A stretch of 64,000 nt of DNA, taken from NCBI GenBank assembly GCA_964035545.1, contig OZ037771.1, positions 8,976,408-9,040,407 of the forward strand. The letters run 5' to 3'. Of the stretch, positions 40,230-63,560 are shown piece after piece (the stretch's first letter is position 1; every line of letters begins with the position of its first letter). The DNA comes from Bugula neritina (taxonomy: Eukaryota > Bryozoa > Gymnolaemata > Cheilostomatida > Bugulidae). Under the pieces are notes generated by a model that was not told the origin of the DNA, searched no databases, and worked only from the letters and a program-made list of their open reading frames with translations. The translations under genes were made by a program, and so were the position numbers.

Positions 40230-40959
40230 CCACGGCACTAAAGTGTAAACATTATTTTCAAAATTTCAGTGGGTATGCCTGTTACAGTGTACTCAAGTTA
40301 ACAGACACCCATAATATATTGCATGAGTATCACAATAATTAGTATATTGTATCTAAACAAAATGAAGATATGTTTCTTAAAATATTTAAACTAGTGGATC
40401 GACTAACTACTTTAGCTCTCAGTTAATGTAATATAAATTACAAATAATGATAATGACAAAACATCAAGTACAACTACACTAATACTGATCGACAGACTAA
40501 CAGCCAAACTATAAACTTACATAACTAATACTGTGAGTATAACATTATGATTATAAATGTTGTCATTATGAATAAACTTAACTATAAGTTATAATCATAC
40601 TAGCAATATTCATAGTTATAGTATATGTATATATTATATTTACTCGTAATCACAGTCTGAGTTATTGACTGTGATTTAGTTCAACAGTTTTAGCAGCAAC
40701 AACTACTTTGTTATTGTTATGGGGCTAGTAATAGTTCCGCAATTGCTAAGCATAACTATAAATATAAATATTACTATTGCTAATACTTTTAGTCTTACAG
40801 CTAGTCTTACAGTTATTACTCACTAGTCACTGAATTTAAATAATGATGTAAATATTACTGTAATACTTCTACTAATTCTGTTATACAACATAATAAATAT
40901 AATAGGATAATTTCAACTTTTATTTCATACAAATAATTACTATTATAACTAAGACTGTT
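40230..40959. other. AT-rich spacer grading into simple repeat
   Basis: Contains scattered TATAACTAT and TACTAATAC words that become dense downstream; no gene. Confidence 0.5.
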
Positions 40960-42060
40960 AGCTAAACATAAAAGACAACTACCAGTACCACTACCACCAC
41001 TGGTACTAGTACTACTACTAATCTAATAGTACTATCAGTATTAGTATCAGTCGAGAATGAGTAGCCTAGGTCAGTACGGGCACCACTGGTACTACCACTA
41101 CTGCAGCACGGGTACTGGTACTACTAGTACTACTAGTGGTACTCCTACTACCATCATTAAAATTGATTAATATCCTCACAATGAATATCAGTATGGCTAC
41201 AACTACAAGTACTAGATGTAGAACTAAGTCTAACAGTAACTCGTACCACCTTTTACTACAATCACAGCGCTACTTTCCTACTACTTGTACCATTAGTAGT
41301 ACTACTAGTAATCCCAGCGCCATTGCCGTTGCCACCACTACTAATAGTAGTGCTAGTATTACTACTACCAGTTCCATCACTACAACCAAAACGACTGTAA
41401 ATGTTACTGTTAGTGTAACCCTACAACTGTCACTCACACTGTGAGTGTGACTGTCAAGGTGGTCTTTAAAATGAAAATAATTACAAGTTTACTTACAGTT
41501 ACACTATTAACTATTAAGTATTACTATTAGTATTAGTATCACTACCCTATCTACTATAAGTATAACTATTACATTTACTATTAGTATTACTATTAGTAAT
41601 AGTAAAACTAATACAGTAATAATAATAGTATTAGTATTACTCTTAGTCTTACTATCACTATGAGTATAACTCATTACTGATTACTGTGTAACTATAAGAC
41701 ATAAGTATGAGTATAACTATAACTACTATAAGTATAAGTATAACTATAAGTATGATAATTATAATAATATCAATAACTGAATAAGATTAAGAATAAGTAT
41801 AATAGTTAATACTAATAGTAATACTAATTAGTAATAGTAAAGCTAATACTAATAGTAATACTAATAGTAATACTAATACTAATAGTAAATCATAAATGTA
41901 ATACTATAAGTATAAGTATAACTATTACTATAAGTATAAGTATAAGTATAATCATAATCATAATGATAAATAGTTATAATAATAATGATTATCGTTATCA
42001 CGTTATGATTATCATAAATCATATTCATCATCACTATCAACAGCATTATGATTAATATTA
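40960..42060. repeat. Degenerate TACTA/AGTAT triplet-hexamer repeat, left block
   Basis: Imperfect runs of ACTACTAGTA, AGTATAACTA and ATAGTAATAC words in both orientations, so the block is largely self-complementary. The open frame at 41136-41444 is a Ser/Thr-rich artefact of the repeat. Confidence 0.85.
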
Positions 42061-42939
42061 TTATTTATTTATTATATTTTAATTTATAATATTAATTATG
42101 ATTATCGTTGATTTAAATTTATTAAAATTAAAATTAGTGATCAATGATACCATCGATTTTAACTGTTGGCGTACCTTTATCATTAACACTATAGATCTTA
42201 ACGTCACTTAGCATAATGAACTCAAATAAATACTAAGAAAATTCAGCATAATGATAATCATTTCTATATTCCAGCATGGTATTTTATACCTCGCCTCGAG
42301 AAAATCACATTGCGTTTTCCCTCCAAGTTTACCAGGAAATCGCTTGAAACAGCACCAAAGTAGTTGTCACTGCACGCAATCACCCCTAACTTGGTGTTGC
42401 TTCTAAAGATATTTAGTTGAGCAATATAAAGTATATAACTTAGCAATATTTTAAAAACAATTTCACTATATTAATGGGGTGGAAAGAACAAAATATCGAT
42501 GTGAAACCTTTGATGTGCGCTTCTGTCAGGAACTTGTTTTGGGTAAAATAGTTATTTTATCGCATTATTGTAAACCTCTTTAAAAACTTTATAGACATAA
42601 CTCAATTCGCTTATTGAATTATCTAAGGCGAATAAGGTACTGGAAAACAATTACTAAAACTTATAAACAAACGAAGTGAAATCGCTGTTAAGTCATGCTA
42701 GTTGATAAACTTGAGAAACTTATTTGTTTTGTTTTATTTTATATTATATTCATATTCCAGTTGGCACGTAACCACTATCAGGCTAATACTGAAGAAGGCG
42801 AAGAGTGAAACCGGAACAGACTTGCTCACTCTCAGTGACGGAGAGTGAAACTCAGCAGATTGAGATAACAGCTACAAAATAGTATAATACTCACTCACTC
42901 AAATAGCCAAACCGGAGCCCAATGCCAATGACAATGTGA
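42061..42939. other. Non-repetitive island between two simple-repeat blocks
   Basis: About 0.9 kb of ordinary sequence between GCNA and EARS2, which are transcribed away from each other. A minus-strand open frame (42264-42446) has no recognised domain. The island is a candidate site for 5' untranslated exons or promoters of one or both genes, by position only. Confidence 0.35.
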
Positions 42940-43900
42940 ATGTAATACTTACAGTTAGTGTTACTACTTAGTCTTATACTTATAGTTATACTAATAGTAA
43001 TACTGAGTAATAGTAATACTTATACTGATACTAATAGTAATACTAATAGTATTACTATTAGTCTAATAGTAAATTTAATACTAATAGTAATACTAATAGT
43101 AATACCGAGACTAAGTCTAATCTTATACTTATATTAATACTTATAGTTATACTAATACTGATACAGTTATTGTCAATGTTATAGTTAATGTTATAGTTGA
43201 TGTTATATTAATACTAATACTAATAGCAAATGTAATAATTATAGTTATACTAAGTAATACTAATAGTAAATAGTAATACTAATAAAGTAATACTATTACT
43301 AATACTAATACTAATAGTAATACTAATACTAATACTAATACTAATACTAATACTAATACTAATACTAATACTAATAGACAATAGTAATACTAATAGTAAT
43401 ACTAGGTAAAATGCTAATGTAATAGCTAATAGTAATACTTATAGTAATACTTGATAGTAAAGCTAAATGTAATAATAATACTCTAATAGGAATAGTAATA
43501 GACAATGGTAATAATACCAATAGTATTAGTATAACTATAAGACTAAGTATTACTATTAGTATTAGTATTAGTAGTACAGTATTACTAATTAATAATACTA
43601 TTACTATAGTATTGGTTTTCGTGCTACTAGTACTAGGTCTAGAACTAGTAGTGTAGTACTACTAATACTAGTAGTACTTCTAGACCTAGTAGTAGTACTA
43701 TTAGTATGGTAATAATAATATTAATATAGTATTAGTATTGTTACAGTACTACTAATTACTATTACAGTATTAGTATTACTATTACTATAGTATTGGTTTT
43801 AGTACTACTACTGCTACCACTACTAGGCCTAAAAATAGGCCTAGAACTAAGCTTAGAGCTAGGTCTAGAACTAGTAGTGTAGTAGTTCTAATGCTACTAG
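42940..43900. repeat. Degenerate TACTAA/TAGTAAT repeat, right block
   Basis: It continues the pattern of the left block, with a pure (ACTAAT)n run at about 43298-43372 and a palindromic TAGGCCTAAAAATAGGCCTA near 43825. Confidence 0.85.
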
Positions 43901-45011
43901 TCAGTGAGGTTGTCATTGCAAAGTATGTGTTGCTCTTTCAGCCATGTTTCTTATTTGAGTGCCTTAAAGTAATAACTACATAACTGTTGGTATCAAGTAT
44001 ACTGGTATCAGGTTGTGGTGCATTCATCTACTTACAGCAGTTTGAAATATAGTCAGATACTTTACAAGGCAATTTTTTTTCGTTATTCTTTTCCTCATTG
44101 GGAGGGGGGGGGGCTCTTTACCATCCCCTAATCTAGACATATAATCAGTAAGATTTATGTTGCTAGTGTTTCCTCACTAATAGGTATTCAACTAGTACTT
44201 CCTTGAATGTAAGAACATGAGATTTAGTTGCTTTGAGATATCTGGATACTCTCTGGCTGCTGAGATGTGTTGTAGTTTTCAGAAATTGGTACATTGTTTA
44301 CACACACCAGCCTATATTTGGCCTGGTTGCCATCGATAATCATTGAATGAATTATTAGCAAATTATTTGTATTAATTTATTGTTTGAGTGATTCTCCCAA
44401 TAATTGTTATCAGCAAAGTTATGGAAGACTTTTGTCTTATTTTGTGTATGGGACTTTTGATTAGTGCTAGTAGTTGGTGTTAAATGTTATAATTCTATTC
44501 CTAAGAATATTAGTGATAATTGCAAAATTTGTACTTTTATTATGAAATTTTCATGGAGAATAATTTTCAATAGTTCTAGCTTTAATTAAGTGTAGATGTT
44601 ATTATTTGTTTTGGTAATTTAAGTGTATTGTGATTACAACTTGTGATTACTTTACTGTAATTTTTCCCAAAAAGCTCCCAAGTATCTTTAGCCAATACAT
44701 TTTGAATATAAATATATTAAGCCTGTATGATATCTAATGTTTGTGATTAATAATATAGCACTCTAGTTTTTACAATTAATGTCAGCAATCTGCTAATAGT
44801 GGTTGACTATTTTCAATGCAATTTCATACTTCTATTAATAAAATATAGGCTCCAGTTAGTGCAACAGTTCCGATGGGTGATTTAAAAGGTTATGTATAAA
44901 CTTAAAGAGTATGATGATGTATGTTTTCCTTTGTAGAAACATTTTTAGGAAGATAGTGTTGTTGAACTAGATGAATGTCATCCTACAGCTGGTGGTTGTC
45001 TCAATATTAGG
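43901..45011. other. Upstream region of EARS2
   Basis: Mostly AT-rich, with a G11 run near 44102. An acceptor-like TTTGTAG at 44930-44936 just before the first coding exon suggests a separate 5' untranslated exon. In the reading frame of the start codon a TAG lies at 44946 with no ATG between it and 45012. Confidence 0.5.
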
Positions 45012-55549
<10,538 letters not shown>

Positions 55550-56587
55550 AGTCTTCTAGCTATGAGGTAAATAGTATCAATATCGCCCATTGACATATGC
55601 TTGTGCCCAGATTTACTTTCGGTATTACCTGTCCAGGCTAAAAGTGTGGGTTACTCAATAACTTTTATCCTTAAAACTGCAGGAATACAAGCACTTTCAT
55701 CAGTTATGCTACCAGAAACCTACAGTCCAGTGCTAACTTGATCTGCACTCAAATAAAAAATAAGAAATGCAGCTTATTTTACATTTATTGGATATGTTTT
55801 CACTGTGGAAATTTTGAACAAGAATGTTTATTGATAACTTTTTCCTGATATGCTTTGAGAGACCAGGCTATTCTTGTTTTGTTGATACTCACTCAGCACT
55901 TTTTCTAAGAAGTACTGGAGCATACATCAACTTGAAATCTTCTGGAAAATGTGGCCCTACCATGACATTTTTTTGTTGCACTCCTTATATTATAATTATA
56001 AAATTTTCTGTTATATTATATTCTGTTATATTATATTCTCTGTAATGACCTGTTCGGATTAAGACGTTTTTTCAAAAAGACACAAGTGCTGAAACTGGCT
56101 GCCACATAAACTAAATTGTGATGAAAAGCATATTGAAACTACAGTATTTTCTTGCTGGCTAAAAATGTTTGTGTAATAATAGACATTTTTGTAAATGAAT
56201 GGATTTGTTGGAATTATCCAGCCAATTAGTTGTTTTAAAAAGTTTTGATTATTCAGACGTTCAAAAATTACATCTGTTTTTGTAAAATCATTGATATAAA
56301 ACATACATGTTTCACTAAAGCATCTCAATGTAAGCAAATCTTTATTCTGTCACAGCATCTACTTTTCTTTGCATAGAAAATTGCTAATGAACACGGAGTT
56401 GTCTTCTATCCTACAAAATTTGATAGAATGCACATGTGGAAAAACTATAGCTTAGTTCATTAGTTGCACCATACATGTCTGATGTGGAACTCAATGAACT
56501 GTTTTAATAGGGGGAGCTATGTTGTGCAGTTAAACTTATGTCTATAGTATCAATTTATTATAGGCATACGTTTTAAGCTTTTATATT
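55550..56587. other. EARS2 3' untranslated region and intergenic
   Basis: No gene recognised. An AATAAA occurs at 55752-55757, about 200 bases after the EARS2 stop, and a short CTGTTATATTATATT repeat near 56008-56040. Confidence 0.5.
55752..55757 (+). other. Candidate polyadenylation signal of EARS2
   Basis: First AATAAA downstream of the stop codon at 55547-55549. Confidence 0.45.
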
Positions 56588-57338
56588 ATGGCTGCCTTGG
56601 AATTAAAGAAAATATTTCTGGGGACTATTTTTATGACAGCTGTTATTTTCTTATGCGTATATTACTTGCAGTAAGCATCTGTGGTTTAGTGCTATTTTCT
56701 CTACACGTGGTTATAAGCATGCAAATGGTTGGCTCTTGTAGAGTAAAAGTTGCTTTCTATACTTATTTATTTTTTATGCAAACATGAATTGCATATGCAC
56801 AACTAGTATTTACCTTCGTTCACATTTGGATTAATAAATTATTATCAAATGACTAAATTTAAGAAGAGTCATATTCAACTTCAACAGTTATGTTTTTATT
56901 TGCTAACTATTTTAGTTGGTTTTAAAACAGGATGATTATATTAGTGATTGGTTTTTTTTGTGTGACCATTTCCATGGTCACTAAAACTGATAAATTATGA
57001 TTTTGGTGTTTGGAGCTAATGCTAAAACTAGTTAGCACGTATAATTTTGTGATTCAGTAAAATTCAGTTTCACTAACTGCTAATTAAAATCTGGTGCAGG
57101 CAGTGCCTGCTATATTTTCAATGTTTTGTCTTACAAAGTATAATAACATACCCAAAAATACCAAGATATCTACAGATACTTATTTTCCAGGGTGATTAGA
57201 AAACATAGACGGCAGGCAGCTACACATCTATTGGAAACATATACTCATCATATATCAGTCGAAACACACTTGGATAATCATATTAGAATACATCTTGTGC
57301 CTCAACAGAATTCTACCGAGTACAGCAGCTTGGTATAA
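56588..57338 (+). CDS. Small single-pass membrane protein, 76 aa, family unknown
   Basis: Two exons, 56588-56670 and 57191-57338, join with a strong donor (CA|GTAAGC) and acceptor (TTTTCCAG) in matching phase to give 76 codons and a TAA. Residues about 8-28 (KIFLGTIFMTAVIFLCVYYL) form one hydrophobic membrane helix, followed directly by a basic RKHRR stop-transfer segment and a polar, His- and Thr-rich tail of about 40 residues. The charge pattern suggests the tail is cytosolic or matrix-facing, with a short N-terminus on the other side. I do not recognise the family. It is too short and too split for ordinary ORF searches, and coding status rests on the splice sites and the helix. Confidence 0.55.
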
Positions 57339-58547
57339 GAAATTATTTTATATAGATGCTAGAAGACCATTGTAAAGTAAATTCTTTAATAGAATATTGT
57401 TTTTAAATACAAACGCAGTAGGGCTCTCATTATGTTGAATTTTTTCGCAAATTACACTGCTCATAGTTTTTACCAATACATTACTAGCATCATGGACAAA
57501 GTCGCCCCGTATCCTAATAATCACCTGACTGTTCTCACTTTCTTCAATTTCAACTGCAGGATATAAATATGAGCTATTTAAATGCCCAGTTTTGTTTCAT
57601 ACCAGTGATGGTGGTTGTGTGTTTTTATTTTTCATTATCTTACTGTTAGTGATTTAATGTTATTTAAGATTTTTCACGGTTGTTTTGTGTATACTGCTGT
57701 GGATATTAGAACTATATCAAGTTCTTTTATTTACCTATGTGTATAAATTTTTACTAATTTGTTAGCTTCCGATAATGATAATAAATATTATATATATATA
57801 TATTCAAGGACGTCACTTTACCATGTTTGAAAATTTTATTGTTAATATAAAATGTCAACACGATGTAAATAAAGTTCACACTGGAAGCAAAAGATTGTAA
57901 CGAATGCAGCCTGTAGATGGCATGATATGTCTAGCAATTCTAGTTGTTGTTTAGGAATAAATATGACAGAACTTAATATATAAAAGACAAACATTCAATA
58001 GTCAACACACCTAACTAAGTACATCATAATATTGTATGAGATCAATCAATATAATTCAGAGAGATTTTTTGAAAAAAAATACAAATATGTCAAGTAATGA
58101 TGAAGAACAATAACTAATGGCTACTAGATGACAACTATTTACGAGTTGAGATTATTTGTATGTAAAATCTTATACTTTCTGTAAAGGGTAAAGCGACACT
58201 GGCGGGAATATGTACTTCTAGGTTTTGCTAGCAGTGACTATTGCTGCTTCAAAAATGCAAATAAAGACCATTGTTTAGGGCTTTATAATAAAATAAAATA
58301 ATTGGAGCTATGGATCACTGTAGGCTTCCTCAAGTGAACACTTTAAACCACCTGTTGGACCCACGGAGAATATTCAGGCATTAAAAAACCCATAACAACT
58401 TTGCCAGTTAATTTGAAGGTAAATTAATTGTTGAGAATCTATCCAGCAATGTTAGTACGTCTCCATTCTCTGTATCAACCAAGATGTGAAGTCACACGCA
58501 TGATGCTTTTAGCAAACAGCCAGTTTCTCTGATGGAAGTCACAGGTT
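57339..58547. other. 3' region of the small membrane protein gene and intergenic
   Basis: No coding signal. Contains a short TATATATATA run (57790-57802) and an AATAAA at 57868-57873. Convergent with the minus-strand gene that ends at 58548. Confidence 0.5.
57868..57873 (+). other. Candidate polyadenylation signal
   Basis: AATAAA in GTAAATAAAGTT, about 530 bases after the stop of the small membrane protein gene. Confidence 0.35.
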
Positions 58548-61500
58548 TCAGAGATCACATAAGTCAATATCATCTGACCAATCAGAACCGCTATCACCTT
58601 TTTGTGCCGTCCCTGAAAATAAATGTTTAGAATAAAAACATCAAGTCTGAAAATTTTCACAGTAATATGCAAGCACCGCTTCGATCTGCCATGAAAACAT
58701 GATAGTATACAATACAGTCATATTTTTTTGGTTGTAAATCGTGAGAAAAATTACTCTTCTACCTTAGTTGAGCAGAGATCATGAATTAGTGAACCAGTAT
58801 TATGCCTAAAAAGTTGACAACTCTTTGTAGTCATGGACTGATGATCAAGTCAACAAAGTCAATAGTTAAGCAAGTCACTTCGTGGCTCAGACGAAGTAGT
58901 TAAATAAAAATGTCAAAAATAATTTAAATTAATGTGAATTGACTTGCAAATCATTAAATAAGTTATTGGCTGAGATGCTTAATTAAACATTTACAAAACT
59001 ATTGATAAAAAAACATATCCATGCCAGTGATTCCGCACCATCATTGGTGTAAATCCAAATACAGAAAATAAATCAGCCAGCTCAATCTCATCAGTATCTC
59101 TAATTAATATTGACAAGCAACAGTTTTCACAAGAACAGAACATGAAACTAGGCACTAAATCTGCTTGATAGTACTAGGGTTATTTTTCATAAAAGCATCA
59201 CTGAAATATAAAGATTGTATAATAAATAGGAAGTCACACGGGATGACCTATAGAACTTCAATTATTTGAATCCAAAAAAATGAAATATTTGTAGTTCCAA
59301 AATCGAGTCAATCAGATGAGCAAATACAATTAAGCCTATACCTTTAGCAAGTCAAAGAATTTCGACTATTAAAGTCAATACTAAATCAAATCAATGCAAC
59401 TTGGGCCAATCCTTGGCTATAACTTTTCAGGTGATAGACAGCTTTGAGTATACACAAAAAGATAGCACCTTCTTTTGTCCATCAAAGTTACTATTATTTC
59501 CAGATATAAAATAACGTTTCAACAACATTAAAACAAAAAAAATGCTCATTTTATTCTACATGCAACGGTTATACGCAGTATGTAGTTATGCAGAATGCTA
59601 ATAGTAATTTGAAGTTAACGACTGTATAGAATCAAACATACCAGTAACTGTAGTTAAAGAAACATTTTCTGATGTTACGCTTGAAGCTTTCTCGCCACTT
59701 GGTGCCAAAGAGCTACTTCCTGTACAAAAACAAACACAAATTTCTTATTTTAAGTTAAATAAGTACTAGAGAAGTATTTATAAAAAATCTTACTGCTCTG
59801 ACACGAGTGTGATAGCCAGATAGGTTTATCAGAGTGTGAATATGCATATTATTCAATAGTAAAATAGATATGAAAACTCACAATGGAAGGCATGTGGAAG
59901 CATTTGTAGACTGACCAACAGTTAGTAAAGTAATTATGTAGTATGAGTACTGAAAGAGCTCACCTTGTTTGCCACTGGCACTGAGTGTATTAGCTGCCGA
60001 CCCCTGACCCCACTGCCGTGAGCTGTATGTGTTGGTAGTCGTGTGAGCAGCAAGCTCAGCTTCTAGTGAATCCTCGTCTTCACTTTCAGCCGTCTGCAAG
60101 GATATGTATCCAATAATATGTTAGATTCAGGCAGTAAGTCTACAAGTGACAGTTACTAATACTACAGTTACTAGTACTACAGCTACTAATACTACAGTTA
60201 CTAGTACTACAGTTACTAATACTACAGTTACTAATACTACAGTTACTAATACTACAGCTACTAATATTACAGTTACTAGTACTACAGTTACTAATACTAC
60301 AGTTACTAGTACTACAGTTACTAATACTACAGTTACTAATACTACAGTTACTAATACTACAGTTACTAATACTACAGCTACTAATACTACAGTTACTAAT
60401 ACTACAGTTACTAATACTACAGTTACTAGTACTACAGTTACTAGTACTACAGTTACTAGTACTCGTTACAGCTACTAATACTCATTACAGTTACTAACTA
60501 TTGTGAAGCATATCTAGGAAGAGACTGCCTCAAAGTGGTGGGTGCATTCTTCAAATATGAGTTTATATATGTAAAGGAATTACGCTTGGGTGTAATTCCT
60601 TTTCAATAACATAAGTTTGATATATAACAATAATAACTTAGAATAATACAATACTATATAATAAAAAGAGATTGAAAAAAAACATAGCAATACCTTTCTA
60701 TAAGTTTAGCTTTAAGATTTATATACAATGTTGAGAGGTTTTAATTGTCCACCGTAATAATTTTAATTTTTTAAGTTTTACAAAACTAAATTTCTAGCCT
60801 TACCAGAACCATATAATATCAAATTTATTGTGCAGCCATACCGAATCAAGCTGTGAAGTTCAAGTGGAAACAGAGCCAAATGAAGTTTGAACATATTATA
60901 CTATATTATATTAGTTAACAGGTTTCTGAACCGCTCACCTGATTGGAGAGAGAAGTTACTTCTGTGGGTACAGTTAAAGTGTTTATTCCACCAGCCGGAG
61001 CTTTCCCTTTTCTTCCCTGTGATATCAAGTTATAATAAAATTAAATGTTTACAGACCAAACTGAGTTGAATTCTTTTTATGACAAGTCATCAAGTACTTC
61101 TCTCTGTTCTAATATAGTATAGTCTACTGCACACTTATGATCTCAATTTTCCAACAGGCAAACATAAGGTTTGTACACATTTTACAGCACACAATAATTT
61201 TTGCTGAACAGTAAATTTTCTTCTCAGTAGAGCATATAAAGTTTTCCTTTGTTCCATAACATGCTACAATGTATACATTGTGTCCAGAATTAGGAACCTG
61301 CCAACTATAATCATGTACTGCAGCCAAACTCACCATCAACTGAGATTCTATGAGAGCAGCTCTGTCTCTTATAGTCGAGTCAGTAGAAGCTCTGAGAATA
61401 GAAGCAGACGTGGCTCCATTTCCAATATCTTCCAGCTCACTCAGGTCATCTTCATCCCAGTCACTGCCCTCATCAGTTCCTGCTCTTGTATCCACCCCTG

Positions 61501-63560
61501 GCAGCTGGATGGGCCTCTGAGAGGGTTTAGTAGCAGACGGCGTAAACCCTCCCTGGTCAACTGAAACCAACACAGCTTGTTACAATAAAGCACTCTTTGA
61601 TATGTTATCCCCACTGCTGAGAATGGGTTTAGGCATATTAAAATTAGAAACACAGAACACAGTGTAGAATTGATTGGCTACTGAAAGAGATCATATTCGC
61701 TATACAAAAGTAATACAAAGTATTCTGCAGATCATACCATCATCTTCCACAGTATTCCAAACAGAGCTCTGCTTGCTGCCCTCTGACCCAGGCCCTGTGC
61801 TCCGTTTAGCTGGAGTCTCTGAAACTGGTGAAATAGGCGACTGCTTTACCAGAGAACTTGAAGGTTGCTGTTTCTGAACTGCTTGAGGTACAGGTTTGTA
61901 CTTTGGCAGAGATTCATCACTGCTACTGCTGCTTTCATCTAAGGCAAGAATATGACCAATTATTAATTATTGCAAAGAGTGACTTTTCAGATCATTGTAA
62001 GTACTTTAAGTTTAAACAGTCAGATTTACTTTTTAGGAAATGTAATAAAATTGTCCATGGTTGCTTATGACGTAATATTTTACAATTGCAGAGCATTTTT
62101 TTATTTGTGTCACTTTTACAAAAAATATGCTGGCATTCTAGAAAAGAAGACCATTTTTACAAAAGAATAAGTTTGATATTCTTACCATCAGTAGAGATCT
62201 CTAGAACTGGTTGATCTCTCTTTTCAGCAGAAGACCACTTACTACTTGTTGTACCCCAGGAGCTGCTTTCTACTGTAGCAGTAAGTGTGCTTGAAGTATT
62301 AGCCAACTTTTTCTGATCTTTTGGAGAAGGTCGGCCTATATATACACACACACATATATATACACACTGTGTATATGTATACAGTATATATACAATATAC
62401 ATATACTAGAAACCGTATTTTAGTATCACCCATAGTCCTGATTGGAAAACTTGAAGTAATACCCTGAAGAACAATATCCTAATATCTATTTAAACTACTG
62501 AGTGGTGTACAATTTACAAATTTGGTAATTACAAAAATATTGAAAATATTAGTATATTTTGGAACATTTATATTGCCCGGTCACATAATTGACCTAAAAT
62601 AAGTTTCATGCTACTTATATGTCTGGGAAGGATGCCTTGGTAGCTGCCACAGGCCAGAAACTGTGCACTATGTTGTAAATTATTTACACATGTGTGAACT
62701 ATCAATTACTAATACTTTTGCAATTACCAGTACCTTGTGATTGCTCAAGCTCGTTTCTAGCAAGGTCATCAACTTGTTTTATTAGGCGCACACGAGTCTC
62801 CCGAAAATCTTTATACTTTTTCTCCATTTTGTTTCGCTCTTTGGCCAGGTGCTGCTGCTTAGCAGAGAGTTGCGTAGCACTGATTCCTTCGTCATCCTGT
62901 TTATATTCGAGAAAGTAGGCTAAGCAAAGCAGGCTTTAGGTTAGCAGAGTTAGAGTTGTAAATAGTCATGATACTGGATGTCTTTGTTTTACTACCAACT
63001 ACTAGCGCATATACCAACACTTCCATACTAACTATACTCACAAATACAATTACCTTCTGTCGAAATGCATTCATATTTTCACAATGTTCAGTTAAAATTT
63101 CAATGTGGATCAGTTGAAAATTTTCACCATGTTGCTTTGCATTGTACATTATTTTCTTGTGATTAGAGTACTCATTACAGTAAAAAATGAGTAACCCTTT
63201 TAGATAGGTATTGACATTTACTTACTGCTTGATAAATTAGATTACTCTCTTAAAAATTGTTGAATAAAACTTCAACGATTCAAGCAAAAACTTCAAACTT
63301 CATATTCCTATTAGTTATAGATATTGTTACTGCCACTGTTACACAACTATTGTTACTGCCACTGTTACACAACTACTGTTACTGCCACTGTTACAGCTAC
63401 TATCACTTGAATACTTACTGGAGATACACCCCATCTCTGTAGTTCATTGTGGAAGACTTGCTGCAGTTGTAGTTTCATATCCTGCAGTAGCTTAGGATTG
63501 TGGGTAATAGCTTCCTCCAACTCTTTACTTTGAGCAGTTAAATCAAGAGTGCCCAGGGTA
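58548..63560 (-). CDS. DZIP1/DZIP1L-like cilium assembly protein, C-terminal part
   Basis: Nine exons on the minus strand, 5' to 3': 63560-63419, 62896-62734, 62335-62186, 61938-61738, 61560-61334, 61016-60939, 60093-59964, 59719-59642, 58612-58548; all phases agree and it ends in TGA. It starts with KLLQDMKLQLQQVF and ends that exon in LQRWGVSP, followed by DDEGISATQL and a charged helical stretch (KERNKMEKKYKDFRETRVRL), the DZIP1 pattern of a 'Leu-Gly-Val' helix followed by a coiled region. A long Ser-rich, acidic disordered tail follows, with IESQL before GRKGKAPAGGI, resembling the conserved C-terminal motif of DZIP1L, and acidic SDWDEDDLSELED and SDWSDDIDLCDL. The N-terminal zinc finger part would lie to the right of the window. 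DZIP1 proteins act at the basal body and in Hedgehog signalling. Confidence 0.65.
60139..60490. repeat. 15-bp tandem repeat in DZIP1-like intron
   Basis: About 23 units of ACTACAGTTACTAAT with AAT/AGT and GTT/GCT variants. The open frame through it (Thr-Asn/Ser-Thr repeats) is an artefact. Confidence 0.92.
62336..62405. repeat. TATACACA microsatellite at a splice acceptor
   Basis: The TATATACACACACA run directly abuts exon 62335-62186 and replaces the usual pyrimidine tract of its acceptor with TGTGTATATATAG on the coding strand. Confidence 0.8.
63325..63400. repeat. 26-bp tandem repeat
   Basis: Three units containing TGTTACTGCCACTGTTACAC, just downstream (coding strand) of exon 63560-63419. 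Confidence 0.85.

Noticed and set aside
41136..41444. Ser/Thr-rich 102-codon open frame
   Set aside because: Composition is dictated by ACT/AGT simple repeats.
42264..42446. Minus-strand open frame between GCNA and EARS2
   Set aside because: No recognised domain, and no splice donor in phase with GCNA exon 1 that I could support; kept only as a possible untranslated region.
60146..60478. 110-codon Thr/Asn/Val repeat protein
   Set aside because: Pure product of a 15-bp tandem array within an intron of the opposite-strand gene.
63054..63149. Possible exon (minus strand, ending MNAFRQK before GTAATT)
   Set aside because: Joining exon 63419 directly to 62896 keeps phase and gives a DZIP1-like continuous sequence (GVSP then DDEGIS), and the candidate would interrupt it; no good acceptor.
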